From: Microvelia longipes
Lineage: Eukaryota > Arthropoda > Insecta > Hemiptera > Veliidae
DNA: 64,000 nucleotides
Assembly (NCBI GenBank): GCA_018340805.1
Contig: JACMZG010001908.1
Location: 38,600,723-38,664,722 of the forward strand
Direction: 5' to 3'
Of this stretch, positions 1 through 12,523 are shown one piece after another (positions within the stretch are counted from its first letter, which is position 1; each line of letters starts with the position of its first letter). The notes under the pieces were generated by a model, which worked only from the letters and a program-made list of their open reading frames with translations, made no database searches and was not told the origin of the DNA. Both the position numbers and the translations under genes were made by a program.

Positions 1-2104
1 TATCTTCTATCAAAAGGAGTTAGTAAAAAGGGCCTAGCAACGTAGCCTATTTGCTAGGTGAGCCCACCTCTCCCTTATTACTATTACTATGGTGTCACAC
101 TTCTGGATTTCAGGCCTACTATGTGATCCACTTTATTAGCTTATTTCTGCGATAATTATCCGAAATTGGTAGATATACATGATTGGTAAACAAGTCCAAA
201 TAAAATACTAAATAGCATGGTACATACTAAATAGTATTGTGAGGTCACGTATGAATTCCTCCTCACAGTTCTGGGCAATATGGTTCTTAGGGCTTAGGGT
301 TTAATAATTAAGTGACAGGGTTTAGGGTTCAGCCAAGTATCGCGGCTATGCCTAAACTGCTAACTGCTGAGGAACCTACTGGTATTATTCGAAGTTCGGC
401 TTCACCCATATAATGGAGAGAGTAATTTTGATATTCAAAAATAGTAGACATATGTCTTACACATCTAGTGAATAAAGGCCACTATTGATCATGCACCCTA
501 TTAAGTTCTTATTATAACAAACATTAAAATTCATGCGTAAACATTTTGTAATAATGTATTAATTCATTATATAAATTGGTAGGATATTAATAATTGTTAG
601 GATATCACAATTAGTTATAATTATAATTTAGTTATTTGTCTTAATTAGACCGAAATAGCCTTACGCTTTGGGTAAATAAAATATACCTAATACCTAAAAA
701 TGAAAAAATAAAATGTTTATAATACCTGAGTACGACGGGTCCTCTTTGGCAGCATAAGCAGCATGTGGTCCTCTTATCTTGAGCAGCTAACGGCCTCTGA
801 ACATATCCATTACAATATTTTGAAAATATATTGTAGGTAAAGCGAGCAATTAATTAGAAAGTCAAGAGAAAGATAAAATTGGGATACAAATACTTAAATA
901 AGCTCAAAAGTTTCGAGTTTTTTTATTTAGTTTGGGTGAACATGCTTCGGTGATACGACAGCTACGAAAATATTTTGAAAATATGAAAATGATTTACTTG
1001 AGAAGTTAACAAAAAACCCACTGTTTTGATCGACCCAGTTCTTTCGATTATTAAATAATAAGTTAAAAGTATTGTGCTTCAGTCATGGAGAATGGTAAGG
1101 GTGGGGAAGAGCATAGTGCAGATATAAACTATTCTACAAAGAGGATAAAAGCAGAATAGGGAGGTCACAAAATTATGTTCGAGTATGTTAACTCGTATGT
1201 AACACTATCATAAACAAGAAGCCTTCAGCCTCTTGGACGTTAAGCTATTTTCTCATAAAATTAATTGAAAAAATAATTTGCTATCTAAACTACAAGCGAC
1301 CAACTAGTCATTGGGGGGGGGGGGAGTAGATTCTAATGGTTTAATTTAAGCAAAGTAGAGGGATTTGAGAACAGATTTGAACTCAAATCATTGTCACAAC
1401 TAATAATTGAAATGCAGCCCAGAAACGCAGCCCCTCTCCCTGTGAATAAATTCGCTTAAATCAATAAAAGTCTGTAAACTTAAATTCAGAAATATTATTA
1501 AATTACTCTAAATATAAGGAAGTTTCAAAAATGTTCTTGGGGCAGAGTAGCCCTATAATGTCAACACCCGAAGATGTAAAACAGAAATTATTTATATAAT
1601 TTGGATAGTCGTGTTGAGTAGAATGGCAAAAATATCACAGAAAAATGGTGGTTATCCTGTAGCAGTTGGTCGTATTTGAGGTTTTGTGAATTGCATACTG
1701 CCACGATATAAGCGGATTTCAAAATTTGATTTTAAAATTGAAATTTTGAATTTGAAAAAAAAACTTTGATTGTATTTCAAACGATAACATCAAGACTAAT
1801 ACCGGTACTGGTTAGTAGTTTATCTTCTTATAATAATAAAAGATTTTTCGGTTCGATCAAATAATTTTTTAAATTTTAAAATATTTGCTGATTCATCATT
1901 GTGGGATAATAAAGTTATAAACATTTCAAAACAATGCCTTCCAGTCATTCATGAGATTTATTAGTACTAAGTTTTGTTTAGGCCCGATAATACTAACGTG
2001 TCCAATGAGCAAAATAAACGTCTAGGAGCAAAATCTCGTCCATACATACATAAAAACACACAAACATATGTATCTATTTCTCTCGCACTCTCTTTCTCTC
2101 TTTG
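1..2104. other. Unassigned AT-rich DNA
   Basis: No gene, RNA gene or confident repeat copy is visible. The stretch has A/T runs, a short G run near 1314-1325 and scattered stop codons in all frames. Any element here is too decayed for me to name by eye. Confidence 0.5.
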
Positions 2105-2172
2105 TATATATATATATATATATTATATATATATATTATATATTATATATATATAATATATATATATATATT
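2105..2172. repeat. (AT)n microsatellite
   Basis: A run of alternating TA with a few slips, giving low-complexity open frames that encode only Y and I. No coding role is likely. Confidence 0.9.
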
Positions 2173-2750
2173 ATCTTATTTCATGACTCCAAACCTCTTG
2201 TTTCCTTTGGAAATTCAATCAGATTCCACACACAGTTTTGACCAATTGTAATAATTTCTAAAGGAAAATTATGTAACTTCCACAGAAAGAGTTAGATTTT
2301 TTAACTATTATTTTATCAGAAAGGCATGTATTCTCTACACCATACTGTATTAAACAACAAATCAAAATATACACGAGAAACATTATTCAAACAAAAATAA
2401 TTGGACAAGCTTAAATTGAGTGTTTTTCAACATCATCCATTAAAAATACGACATGTGTACGCGTGTAGGTATTTTATAAACTTATAGAATAGTCGTGTAG
2501 AAGGGGGACACAACCCTCTGAAGTTTTTATACAACGGACGGCGTCAGTAACCTAAAGGTCCTTGTAATCAAACTGGACCCTTAGGGCCTTGATTTATTTA
2601 AAGAGCTGTTCAATAAATAAAATGTCAATTATTCCCAGCAGTTAAATTGAAATCTCTTCAATCAAAACTGATGCGTATTATTTCTATCTTTCTCTTTATT
2701 TGCATTACTCATTTTTCGAAATTATTAAGTATAAATAAACTGTAATTTTT

Positions 2751-2920
2751 ACTTTTCCCCATTATTGCCGTAGGGATATAGGAAAAGTATTGTGTCTACA
2801 CTAAAAATCTTAAACCGAGCTATTACCAGAATTAATTTTTTTTAGTTGTTCTTAAGACCTTTTAAGTAGTTTTTACAATGTCGTCTGTTTGTGTGTGTGA
2901 GTGTGCGTTAAAGTTATCAT
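2751..2920 (+). repeat. 5S-box repeat, hairpin-end fragment
   Basis: This fragment begins with the family's terminal hairpin (TTACTTTTCCCCA through GGATATAGGAAAAGT) and runs through the GT-rich microsatellite to GTTATCAT. It stops there, so the 5S-like segment is absent. Strand is given in the direction in which the family's 5S-like segment reads as 5S rRNA. It sits head-on to another fragment on the opposite strand immediately to the right. Confidence 0.75.
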
Positions 2921-2949
2921 GTATGTAATCATGTAAAGTTACTTATATA

Positions 2950-3354
2950 TGCTGATAATGAGATGAAACTTTTCGAAATTTTCGATGAGTCATTACTTAG
3001 GGTTAGTTACGTCATAAAAAAATATTTTCCGAATAGCACAACTACAGCGATAGACTAATTTTTCTACAAAATTTCATCTCTCTAGCATAATTACACTGGA
3101 CGCTACGATGATAACAGGTCACACACACACCCGATACATATATATAATAATATTATAATATATATATATATATATAATATTATATATATATATTATATAT
3201 ATATATTTTTTTATATGTATTTATATTAATATATATAATTTATATATATAATATATATACACAACACACACACACACACACACACACATACCGACAGAAA
3301 ACTTTGCAAACACAATAATTTTCCTATATACCTACGGTATAAATGAGGAAAAGT
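2950..3354 (-). repeat. 5S-box repeat fragment with expanded microsatellite
   Basis: The fragment holds the family segment from GCTGATAATGAGATGAAAC through CTCTCTAGCATAA and GATGATAACAG to the terminal hairpin TTTTCCTATATACC...GAGGAAAAGT. The family's short CA microsatellite has here grown into an (AT)n block followed by an (AC)n block, about 3130-3290. The 5S-like part is missing. Confidence 0.75.
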
Positions 3355-3563
3355 ATTAATCAGTGACCAATAGGCACTTGAAAACGAAAAAATCAAAGAC
3401 TATAGTACCTAAAGCTGTAAAATTACAGCCAAGCTAAAAACAAATTCTTGCTTTTGAATGGCGCCACAAAACTCAGTACGTCAATCACAGCTTTGAAGAT
3501 TAGTAATCTGTAACAATTCACTTTTAAACATAGTGGAAGACAAGATCAACTATTGTGGAAGAA

Positions 3564-3780
3564 ATTAAACTTTGTACAAAAATCGACCTCATTAATGTCC
3601 CGTACAATTGTTTTTGAAGTATAGGTGACGTCATTAACCCACAATAATGACATAGGAAGCATTTCAAAAAATCACAAAATTTAAAAAATTGTATGCTTAG
3701 GCCTATGTGTATAACTAAATAATGGTTAACACATTTTTGAAGTCGAAAATGTATCATTAGCATTGATTCTGATTTTATAG
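3564..3780 (+). repeat. 5S-box repeat, interior fragment (decayed)
   Basis: The order of family landmarks is kept: ACTTTGTACAAAAATC, then TGACGTCATTAACCC, AATAATGAC and AAAAATCACAAAAT. Both ends are missing and divergence is high, so the limits are approximate. Confidence 0.55.
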
Positions 3781-3857
3781 ATTGACTTATAACATAATGC
3801 AGACAAATCACGTTTTTTTAAATAAATTTATTTCAGAAAAAATAAATAAAAATTATT

Positions 3858-3962
3858 AATCGAAGAATCAGCTACCGTCGATATTTGCTGTTGGTATTGT
3901 TCCAACAGCAAGTATCGACGGTAGCTGATTCTTCGATTGTTCTTCAACTTGCGGTAAATACA
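3858..3962. repeat. Inverted pair of Penelope-type element ends
   Basis: Two 37-base arms (3858-3894 and 3902-3938) are reverse complements with one mismatch, around a 7-base loop. The right arm plus its continuation to GCGGTAAATA matches the sequence at 56142-56210, where it borders a Penelope-like GIY-YIG remnant. This is therefore read as two element ends in inverted arrangement with the body lost. The hairpin is directly visible; the Penelope link is by similarity to the second copy. Confidence 0.7.
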
Positions 3963-5980
3963 CCTTTTTAATTTTAGAATTATTAATGTCGCATATACAA
4001 AAAACGATAATTAATTAAAGTTTTAAAGAAAAAAATACTTTACTGAAATACGGCACTCTATGGAAGGCCGTGCTGAGTGCTGGAGTATAATTAATTGTTT
4101 ATATGCAGTTAGCAAATCTCAAATTTTTAAAAGATTAGAGATTGCGTTGTATATCTTCTTCGTAGATGTATATTTTCTACATAGCTAATAAAATATTTAC
4201 TTGTATTAAGAAATATAATATTATATATTTATCTACACAACAGATGTGTGTTTTTCTTATGACACTTTCATTTATTTTTTTGTGATTTTCTTTTTTGGAG
4301 TGTAAAAATATTTTAATGTTTCCTTAAAAGATCATATCAGAGTAAAGTGTTTGTCTCATGCGAAGGGGAAGAGAGTGTAGATAGAAGGAGTTCTAATTAA
4401 ATAAGTCTAATTATATAATAATATAATAACATAATTTAATTAATAATAATAATATTAATAAAAAAAATTATGTCTAAATTATTTTAGACTAATATAATTT
4501 GGGAATTCGCTTATATCGTGGCAGTATGCAACTTATATAAAATAGTAATACGGAAAAATGATAAAGCACAACAACCGTGTGATCTCGAAGCGGCCCCTAG
4601 CGCAACGTTGCGTAATGATCATAAAGCCAAAGGCCTCTTGTTATTATTCAATTAGGCAATTAATCCTTAAACGATTAGTCTATGAAAGCTTAAATAAGTC
4701 TTGATATTGATAGTAAATATGATAGTAAAATATGATATTGATAGAGCCAGACACTAGCCTCTGGACAATTCTCTTTCGTCTGTCTCCTAGCTTCTTTACT
4801 TCGCTTTCACCAAGTTTGAAAGTCGGCTTTGTCAATAAATATATACTAAGTGGAGTGAGATCTTTTTTTCTCCTTAAATAAGTCTGTTTTGGTGTCTTAT
4901 CTGTAGTTTTCAAGACATGGCTTTTATTGTCTTGAGATGTTTCGGTAGAAAAAAATATATTTTAACAATAAATTATGTTCATTGATTGTAAAATAATACG
5001 GCACGCGTCAGAATATAATGAATAACAAACAAATCATCCACGTCTTTTTAAACGAAGAATCGTAACTTTTTTCAAAAGATAATACTTTAAATAAATATTC
5101 TCGTTGAGTCAATTAAAAGTTAACTAGGTCGGAAAAATTCCAGGGTCAATTTTAATTATAGTGAGGTCTTTAGGAAGCCCCCTTCTCCTCTTTGGAGAGA
5201 TGAAGAGGCCATATTGATTGAAAAGATGTTTTCTACCGTGTCAGCAGCTTCAGCTCGTTATTCACCAGTAATTGGAAGGGAGTGCTTTGAGTGCTTCCTT
5301 TCTCTATCCTGAACCCCCCCCCCTCCCCCAGAACCAATGCTCCTCTTGACTTTATAATAGGTGATTAATTTAGTCTGGAATCAGCTATTAAAGTAATCTT
5401 GCCAGTCTTTATATAGATATGAAGTAGCTCTCTTTTTTAAATAAATGTCTGTAAGTTAGAGAATCCTTAACTTTGTTAGGTCTTCAGTTAAGTATTGTTA
5501 TAATCATAGAAGCAAACAGAGTTTTGGCTAAAAATATTTTTCAGTTTACAAAAAAAAATAATTAAAACCGTTATAACTATAGTATAACATGTAATAATTA
5601 GTAGCATAAGTACGGTATAACTACACGTATCAAGTCTAGCAAAAGCTATTTCTTCGTGATGAGGGTTCCGCTGAAACGAATTGTTGACTTACTCACTATG
5701 CCTCGCGTTAAAGAATTGTTGAAAAGCTTTGAAAGAAACACATTCTAGGAATATTAATTAAAGACTAAAACTAATTTTGCCAATAATCATTAGGATTATT
5801 TACTTATAAACATATAGGTATAAGATACAATTATATGCTTAACAGTTATTAAGGAGAAGTCCTTTAAAGCAAGGGAGGGTAGTAGCAAAAGACCCTTTCA
5901 AAAATTAAACATTAGTAAAAAGCCGTATGAGCACTATGTCGAATACATTGATTGCAGACAATAATCTATAAAGTGATTAA
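3963..5980. other. Unassigned AT-rich DNA
   Basis: No gene or recognisable repeat is seen. A short C-rich tract lies near 5311-5328. The small open frames here have no family resemblance that I can see. Confidence 0.45.
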
Positions 5981-6718
5981 AAAAATCGGGTACAGGGTAC
6001 TACCTTGGAACTTTTCCCCATCACATCGGATTTGCTACGCTCATCATCCCAACTTCGGATTCGCTTCGCTGGTCCTCAGAATAAACATACGATTTGCCAA
6101 ATTTATACAGTATTACGTCTTCGGAATTGCTTCACTTGTTCTCAGATAGTAAATACATTCGTTGCGGAATCCCGCCCAGGCTCTGACCACGCTAGATGCT
6201 GTTTAACATTTATGATCCACCAAAATCATAGATATACATATCATATTAAACTAGATGTACATATTTATTACATAAAGGTATAAACATGTACTGAATTTCA
6301 ACTGGATTGGATTATTTTCTAATTTTCTTAAAAAACGTACACATGTCATTTGATAAAAATTGAACTAATGCTAATAAGATGAATTTGGCACATATGTTAG
6401 TCTTACACATCGCAACATTTATATTATACTTCTCAAATTGATTGCAGAATTATTCCGCGTTTTATCATTTTTCGAAATATTTGCTGCGTAATTAAAGCAC
6501 AACTACAGGTACAGACTGATTTCTATACAAAGTTTCAACTTCTTAGCATAATTACTTTAGGAGCTACGATGATAACACACTCACACACAACTTTGTGACA
6601 TTCACTTAGGAGGCCTTAAAACACCTAAATCGGATAATTCAAGTGACATTCTGGTTTCGGATTTTTTTTTCAAACGCAATAATTTTCCAAAATACCTACG
6701 GTATAAATGAGGAAAAGT
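5981..6718 (-). repeat. 5S-box repeat, near full-length copy
   Basis: Both ends are present: AAAAATCGGGTACAGGGTAC at the left and ACCTACGGTATAAATGAGG plus AAAAGT at the right. Reading on the minus strand, the 5S-like segment is at about 6165-6230 but has lost part of its C-box. The paired motifs related to TCGGATTCGCTTCGC lie to its left. The flanks share GTGATTA (at the left junction and overlapping the right end), which could be a short target duplication or chance. Confidence 0.85.
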
Positions 6719-7558
6719 GATTAGTATAATCTAAAAACTGTTATTCGCACTTATACACAAAGGAATGATAATTTTGAGGGCGTATTTAATTAGCGTAGTT
6801 GTATAAAAAGCAATGATGGTCTTAATTATTATCTACAAATAGGTTGATCTAAAGTATGTTATTGTGGTCATATTGCTCAAAGTATAATACTGCGTAACAA
6901 GGTTTGATGTTGAAAGCCTAAGCTTTAACAAAAGCAATGTTATGGAAATGAAAGTGAATTTAAAAAACCCTTTAGTTCTTTCTTGAAGTAAAGAATTATT
7001 AGAATAAGAAATGTAGAATAAAGTAGTTAGTGCATTAAATAATGCACAGTTTAAAATACGAGAGAGAGGAAACGAATCTAAAGAACGATATATAAAAGTA
7101 AGAATTATTTTTCTTTTTGGATTGGAGTTGGTCCCTAGCGAGAACTGGACTGATTAAACAACAACCCCTTGTGACAAACCTTATTAAAACAAGAAAAACT
7201 AGGAGACATTTCTTTTTACGATGGAAATAAAAAAGGAAACTTATCCTCTAAACGAGTTAACCCTAGCGAAATGGAATTAGTAAGGAAAACCTAATATTCA
7301 CTCAACCTTTGACTTTTTAAACCTTCTAAAAAACTCACAGTTTTTAATGGGTTTCTATTACCTCACTTATTAAATAATTTATTTCTTTGAAAAACTTAGG
7401 CTAAAACAAAGTTTTATAAGATAAATTTGAGGACTTCACAGTACAGTTCATCAAGTAATTAGGAACACAAATATAAATCTGGTGCAAAGAGTGGTTTAAA
7501 TAGTAGGTTTAAAATGGATAACCTAAACATATTTTAGACAAGAAAACAAGAAATTACA
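6719..7558. other. Unassigned AT-rich DNA
   Basis: Nothing coding or clearly repeated could be recognised between the 5S-box copy and the AT-core palindrome. Confidence 0.4.
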
Positions 7559-7647
7559 GCAGTATATTAATTATAAAGAAAAAATATTTTTTACTTCTTT
7601 ATAAAGCGCATTTTACCTTTGAAGAATATATTATGATAGATAATTAT

Positions 7648-7710
<63 letters not shown>

Positions 7711-7792
7711 TATATATATTATATAATTAATAATTATTCTCAAAGGAAATCACTAGAAGTAAAATATTTTTTCTTTATAATTAATATACTGC
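7559..7792. repeat. Palindrome with (AT)n core
   Basis: The left arm starts GCAGTATATTAATTATAAAG and the right arm ends with its reverse complement, CTTTATAATTAATATACTGC. The symmetry continues inward through TTTTTTAC and CCTTTGA before an 85-base (AT)n core, about 7645-7729. It may be a MITE-like foldback or an inverted duplication grown around an AT microsatellite. Confidence 0.7.
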
Positions 7793-8098
7793 AGTATATT
7801 AATTCTAAATATATAACCGTAAGTATATGCTTCCATGCAACAAAAGAAACATTGTTGACTGGTGCTAGCAATTAGGCTGCATCGGAAAGCGCAATTTGTC
7901 TCACGGGCTTCGTCTCGTCAGTCAATGTGTTAATTATCAACCTCAGGTTAATATTGCCTAAGCTGGACATTTTCAATAGCCTACTTTCAACCATTAGCAA
8001 TAAGGACCTAGCCAAAAGCTTATCTCACCGACTTTCTTTACCACTTTATTTCTAATGCAACAAAACAAAAGTAAATAACGCTCATCAATTAATTTACC

Positions 8099-8330
8099 AG
8101 TTAATCTTTAATGTTACTCAAGTAAACGTTTTTAAAATAAAATTACACCATTTCATATGATTAAACAAATATATTTATTTAAGTTACTTAAAGGGAAAAT
8201 AAAAGATATAAATATACAGTTATCTTTATGTTAACTCAAGTAACGTTTTTAAAAATAAATTACACCCTTCAAATGATTAACATATATTTATTTAAGTTTA
8301 CTTTAAAGGGAATAAATATAAAAGAAAGTG
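8099..8330. repeat. Local tandem duplication, period about 119 bp
   Basis: Two diverged head-to-tail copies (8099-8217 and 8218-8330) share TACTCAAGTAAACG or AACTCAAGTAACG, TTTTTAAAAT, TATTTATTTAAGT and TTAAAGGGAA in the same order. The unit is AT-rich and has no open frame of note. Confidence 0.7.
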
Positions 8331-10140
8331 CACAAAGTTTTAATTAATTCTAAGAAAGGGACGTGCCGTCTTTCAAGAGTCTAGTAACTTCAGATGTTGA
8401 AAATCAAAAGTCCTTACTTTGACCCCAAGAAAAATGTCAGCTCACAATTTTTTACGAAGATTGGATCTTTCAGTTTGTTTAATATAAAGAGATTAAAAAG
8501 CAGAAATAAGATAGTACTCGTTGCCTTTGAGATTTCAAAGCAAGAAAGTTGCCTTTATATATTTAACTAACGATATTACATATTATTTTATTTTTTTAAA
8601 TATAATATAATTCAATAAAAAGGTACTAGTAAATAGTAAAAATCATTGCATCATGGACTAAATATGTTAGTTTATTAAAATTAAAAAATAAAAAAATAAA
8701 CATTTTTAATTGTTTATTTAAAATAAAAAATTGATAAATAAAAGCAACTCGTTTTTATCCTATCCTACTACCGTGTATGAGATAAGGATTGCAACCCCAT
8801 AAAAACCCGAAACCTTAAAATTTTTTCATAATCATCTGTTCAGCCACTTTTAACATCACGATTCATATATTAGCTAGTAACGATTTTAGCTTTACCAGCA
8901 CACTAAAAATTATAACAATGAAAAAATCCCAAAAAAAAATTCTAAAAATTTTAGTTAAGTTGGTATTACTTTTCTACACTCTCGATACGCTGCTACTTAC
9001 ACTCTCTAAAGATGGAATAGAAATTTACAGTGCAAGTACACGAAATAGATTTTACAACGTAAGGAGAAGATAAAGAAAACAAATCAAATAAGTGTAAGAA
9101 TGCCATTACGTTTTTACTGAGAAACTAGTGCGAATAAAAAGTAACTTCACCGATGTAAAATGTTATCATTTAAGAAACGTTTAACAGTATAGTCTACAAG
9201 AGATAGACTAAGTTGTAATAGAAATGTCGTAGACGTTTGTCATATTGAGGAAAGAGTGTGAAAACATGAGCAATGATGTATTTTCTCCTGTCCTGGTTTA
9301 GCTTAGCTTTTGCGCATAATGTAGAGGTCTATAAGCGGAATTCAAAACACCTCTTAATTGAACCTAGATAACCACGGTAATCACCTCCTAATGATTTCAC
9401 TGGTAACCAGAAAAGCAACTCCTGTGTACCAAAACTGTGTCGCCACGGTTTTAAAGAGGGATAGAGGGTCTTGAAACAAAAAAGTTTAAATCTAATAGAG
9501 AAGGTCATAATTTTGTGATTTTTACTCTTAATGTCAAACGCGCTTAATGTTAACATACTTTAATATACGTATTTTTAAATTTTTCAAGATTTAAAATTTC
9601 ACAATTTCAAACAAGGCAAAAAGACTTTTGGATTACGTGCAATCAACCACTACAAAATTATAAAGAACCAAAATCTGGCACGATATGTGTTATAACTTAA
9701 CGATAAGAAGATCACAAGGGTGTGGGGGTTCATGAAATTTTATAAAAGGAAAGAAATAATGATAGATTACTTCCCTACGATTAAAGTTCCTTGGTAAGCA
9801 CAGACCTACAAGAAGTACTAAGTTCTTCTTTTCTTCTTCATATTTACCTATACATTTGAACAATTTTATAACATTTTGGAACTCTTTTATTCAACACAAC
9901 CTTATCAAACTAATAACATAAATAGTAATATTATTCAACGGGTAATATTCATGACTTGTAATATTGATTAATTCAGTATATTAATTGTTAGAGAAGCTCA
10001 TAATTTTGTATATATTATATATTTTGTATTATATTAGTACTTCATTATTAGTTGTTTTGACGGAGGTTTTGTGGTATAAACTCACTATTATGTTTAATAA
10101 AAAAACACACTAGAATTAAAAACAATTAATATATTTTCAA
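8331..10140. other. Unassigned DNA with one shared 40-mer
   Basis: No gene is supported. The piece at about 9587-9626 is repeated almost exactly at about 12368-12407 (see findings). A minus-strand open frame at 9329-9556 is less AT-rich than its surroundings but shows no domain I recognise. Confidence 0.4.
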
Positions 10141-10233
10141 CCACAATAGTATAAAAAAATTATAATTATAGTTAAAATTTTAATAGTTATAACTTAACTA
10201 TAACTATAGTTTTAATTTTTTATACTATTGTGG
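10141..10233. repeat. 93-bp palindrome next to the assembly gap
   Basis: CCACAATAGTATAAAAAA at the left is mirrored by TTTTTTATACTATTGTGG at the right, with a pseudo-symmetrical AT-rich middle. It ends seven bases before the run of N. Such a structure is a plausible reason for the assembly break. Confidence 0.75.
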
Positions 10234-10240
10234 TGTACAA

Positions 10241-10466
10241 NNNNNNNNNNNNNNNNNNNNNNNNNNNNNNNNNNNNNNNNNNNNNNNNNNNNNNNNNNNN
10301 NNNNNNNNNNNNNNNNNNNNNNNNNNNNNNNNNNNNNNNNNNNNNNNNNNNNNNNNNNNNNNNNNNNNNNNNNNNNNNNNNNNNNNNNNNNNNNNNNNNN
10401 NNNNNNNNNNNNNNNNNNNNNNNNNNNNNNNNNNNNNNNNNNNNNNNNNNNNNNNNNNNNNNNNNN
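10241..10466. other. Assembly gap (226 N)
   Basis: A run of undetermined bases. The true sequence and length are unknown, and any translation across it is meaningless. Confidence 0.99.
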
Positions 10467-11358
10467 AGTGTCATAAGTTATTTTACTACATTTTTGTTTA
10501 ATTAAGTAACGTTGACAACTCATCAAACGAAGCTCAAGCTCATTTTAAATAAACTTAACACAAAACCTTTGAAGTAGCAAATAACTTTAACTTTAAAACA
10601 GTCTAATACTCATGAGCGAAATCGATAACATTGATATTAAACGATTCCTTTTCAACACTTTCCAAAATGAAGCTGCTTCATGTGCTTCCGCTTGATCCTG
10701 CTACCGCTACAATAATCTTGCTTACCTTTTTATGAAACGGAACTTATGTATTTATTTATTTAACAAAAACAAGAAAAAAGCAATAGCCTGTAACTCTTGT
10801 ACAAAAAGTTTCCAATAAGAGCTTAAGGTCATGCTTAACAATAATTATAATACAGAAATTTTACATAGTATATACATTTTTAATAAATATTATACTATAC
10901 AGAATAGTGTATAATTTGTGATTAATTGTAGTTATACTAAAAAATTGAAAAAAATCAGGATAATTATTTACATTTGTTACTATTTTATTTATGATTGCAG
11001 AAACATAATCTAATAATAAAATATTATAGCATAAGTTACTTGAGGTTAACGATGAATTATATACCTTTCAGAGCTTTGCATCAATTTAAAAAGAAATACC
11101 TTTATTAATTGTAATATTATACCACATCCAAATGATTATTGCTTTGATTATAGTAAAATAGATAGCAAAGTTAATTTCAAGACTATAGAAAAAATCACTA
11201 ATAGTCAATTTAACATGTACAAAAAAACGTTCGTTATCTCGCATTAATTTGTAATAAAAGTGGATAAAAGTTAATAGAAGTGGCTAAAATAGTGTTAAAA
11301 ACATATAATAAAATTTGGAACAATAACACAATAAAATAAAAATACAACAACACTAATA
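10467..11358. other. Unassigned AT-rich DNA
   Basis: No gene, RNA gene or repeat family is recognised in this stretch. Confidence 0.4.
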
Positions 11359-11410
11359 ATAAGTATGCAGCGAGCGGTATGATGCTTCATACCGCTCGCT
11401 GCATACTTAT
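11359..11410. repeat. Perfect 24-bp-stem hairpin
   Basis: ATAAGTATGCAGCGAGCGG and the following bases pair perfectly over 24 bp with 11387-11410 around the loop TGCT (11383-11386). The stem is GC-rich compared with its surroundings. No flanking element body is visible, so it may be a collapsed foldback element or a recent inverted duplication. Confidence 0.85.
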
Positions 11411-12523
11411 CTTATCTTATCGAGTATGTGGTCGATATGCTTATCGGCCACAAGCTCGACTTCACTACGTGTTTGCTCGAGCGTTAGGATTTCCACTTTA
11501 ACTCTAGGATGCAAGCAGTCGTCTTGAAGCGCAGCAGCTTTATTTTGGAAAGCGTTGCTTTAATTAATACCAACAGTTTTATTATTAGTTTGATAAGGTT
11601 AGGTTAAACGAACGAATTCTAAAATGTTAAAAAATTGTTAAAAGACATGGCCACGGAGTACTTAAAAGTAGTTAATAGTCTCTGGTATGGGTAAATAAAA
11701 AAAAATCTGTAAGGCGTACCAGCCTTCTTTGAAGTATATTTATTTAAAGAAGCTCTAAGGTTGTTTTTTTAAGAGCATTGACTGCTGGAAGCATAACATG
11801 GAACCAGTGGTTCCATAGATGTTGAAATATTACACCAATAGTAATTTTTTTGTCTTATTTTCTTTAGAAACAAGTAGGGCCATTGACTAACGAGGTAAAA
11901 ATAATATATTTTGACCACGTTAGTAAATGACGCAAACAGAAGTGTTGTAACAGAAAACGTCACCACTATTATATTGTCGTGAAGGCACTAAATTTCTTTA
12001 CCTCTCACTTTATATTCTATGAAGTGAAGCTGTCACATAAAGCAAAACATCATTTAACACTCTGTATGTCTTCTTATTCTGATAACTTTACTGAACAACA
12101 TTTTTATTTAGTTCTAATACTTCACAGAAAATAATATGAAGAAAAAGTTACAATTCTTTAGAGAAAAGTAACGTACAGTTCTGTAAGTCTTGAAGATACA
12201 TCTAGTGCTAAGGAACAAATTATATATAAAACCACGCAATAAAATGAGTGGTGATGACTACTGGAAATTGTTTCTAAAAGCATCTATAGTCCATTATTTC
12301 GGTAGCATTTCGTAAATTGCACTAACATGATATAGTATATAACTAATTTAATGACTAGTTAAATTAGTTAAGATTTAAAATTTCACAATTTCAAACAAGG
12401 CAAAAAGACTATTTTTTATCTAGTTTGAAGTAGGTTTAAAGTAGTATCATAAAGCCTATATGTTTATTTTCTTAGTCAAGATCAGAGACCATAGATACTT
12501 ACTAACAGTAAGACTGTCGACTC
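11411..12523. other. Unassigned DNA with a small inverted repeat
   Basis: No gene is supported. A perfect 12-bp inverted repeat, TAACTAATTTAA at 12340-12351 and TTAAATTAGTTA at 12359-12370, lies beside the 40-mer that is shared with 9587-9626. Confidence 0.4.

Noticed and set aside
285..325. TTAGGGTTTA and GTTTAGGGTTC words suggesting a telomere-type repeat
   Set aside because: Only two or three imperfect, spaced units; no array, and insects usually have TTAGG. Taken as chance.
5952..6283. Overlapping plus-strand open frames, and similar ones at 18538, 28952, 40368 and 44625
   Set aside because: All lie in 5S-box repeat copies, and the same words recur in copies with stops and shifts, so they are not genes.
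10212..10526. Open frames spanning the N run
   Set aside because: They consist of undetermined bases and carry no information.
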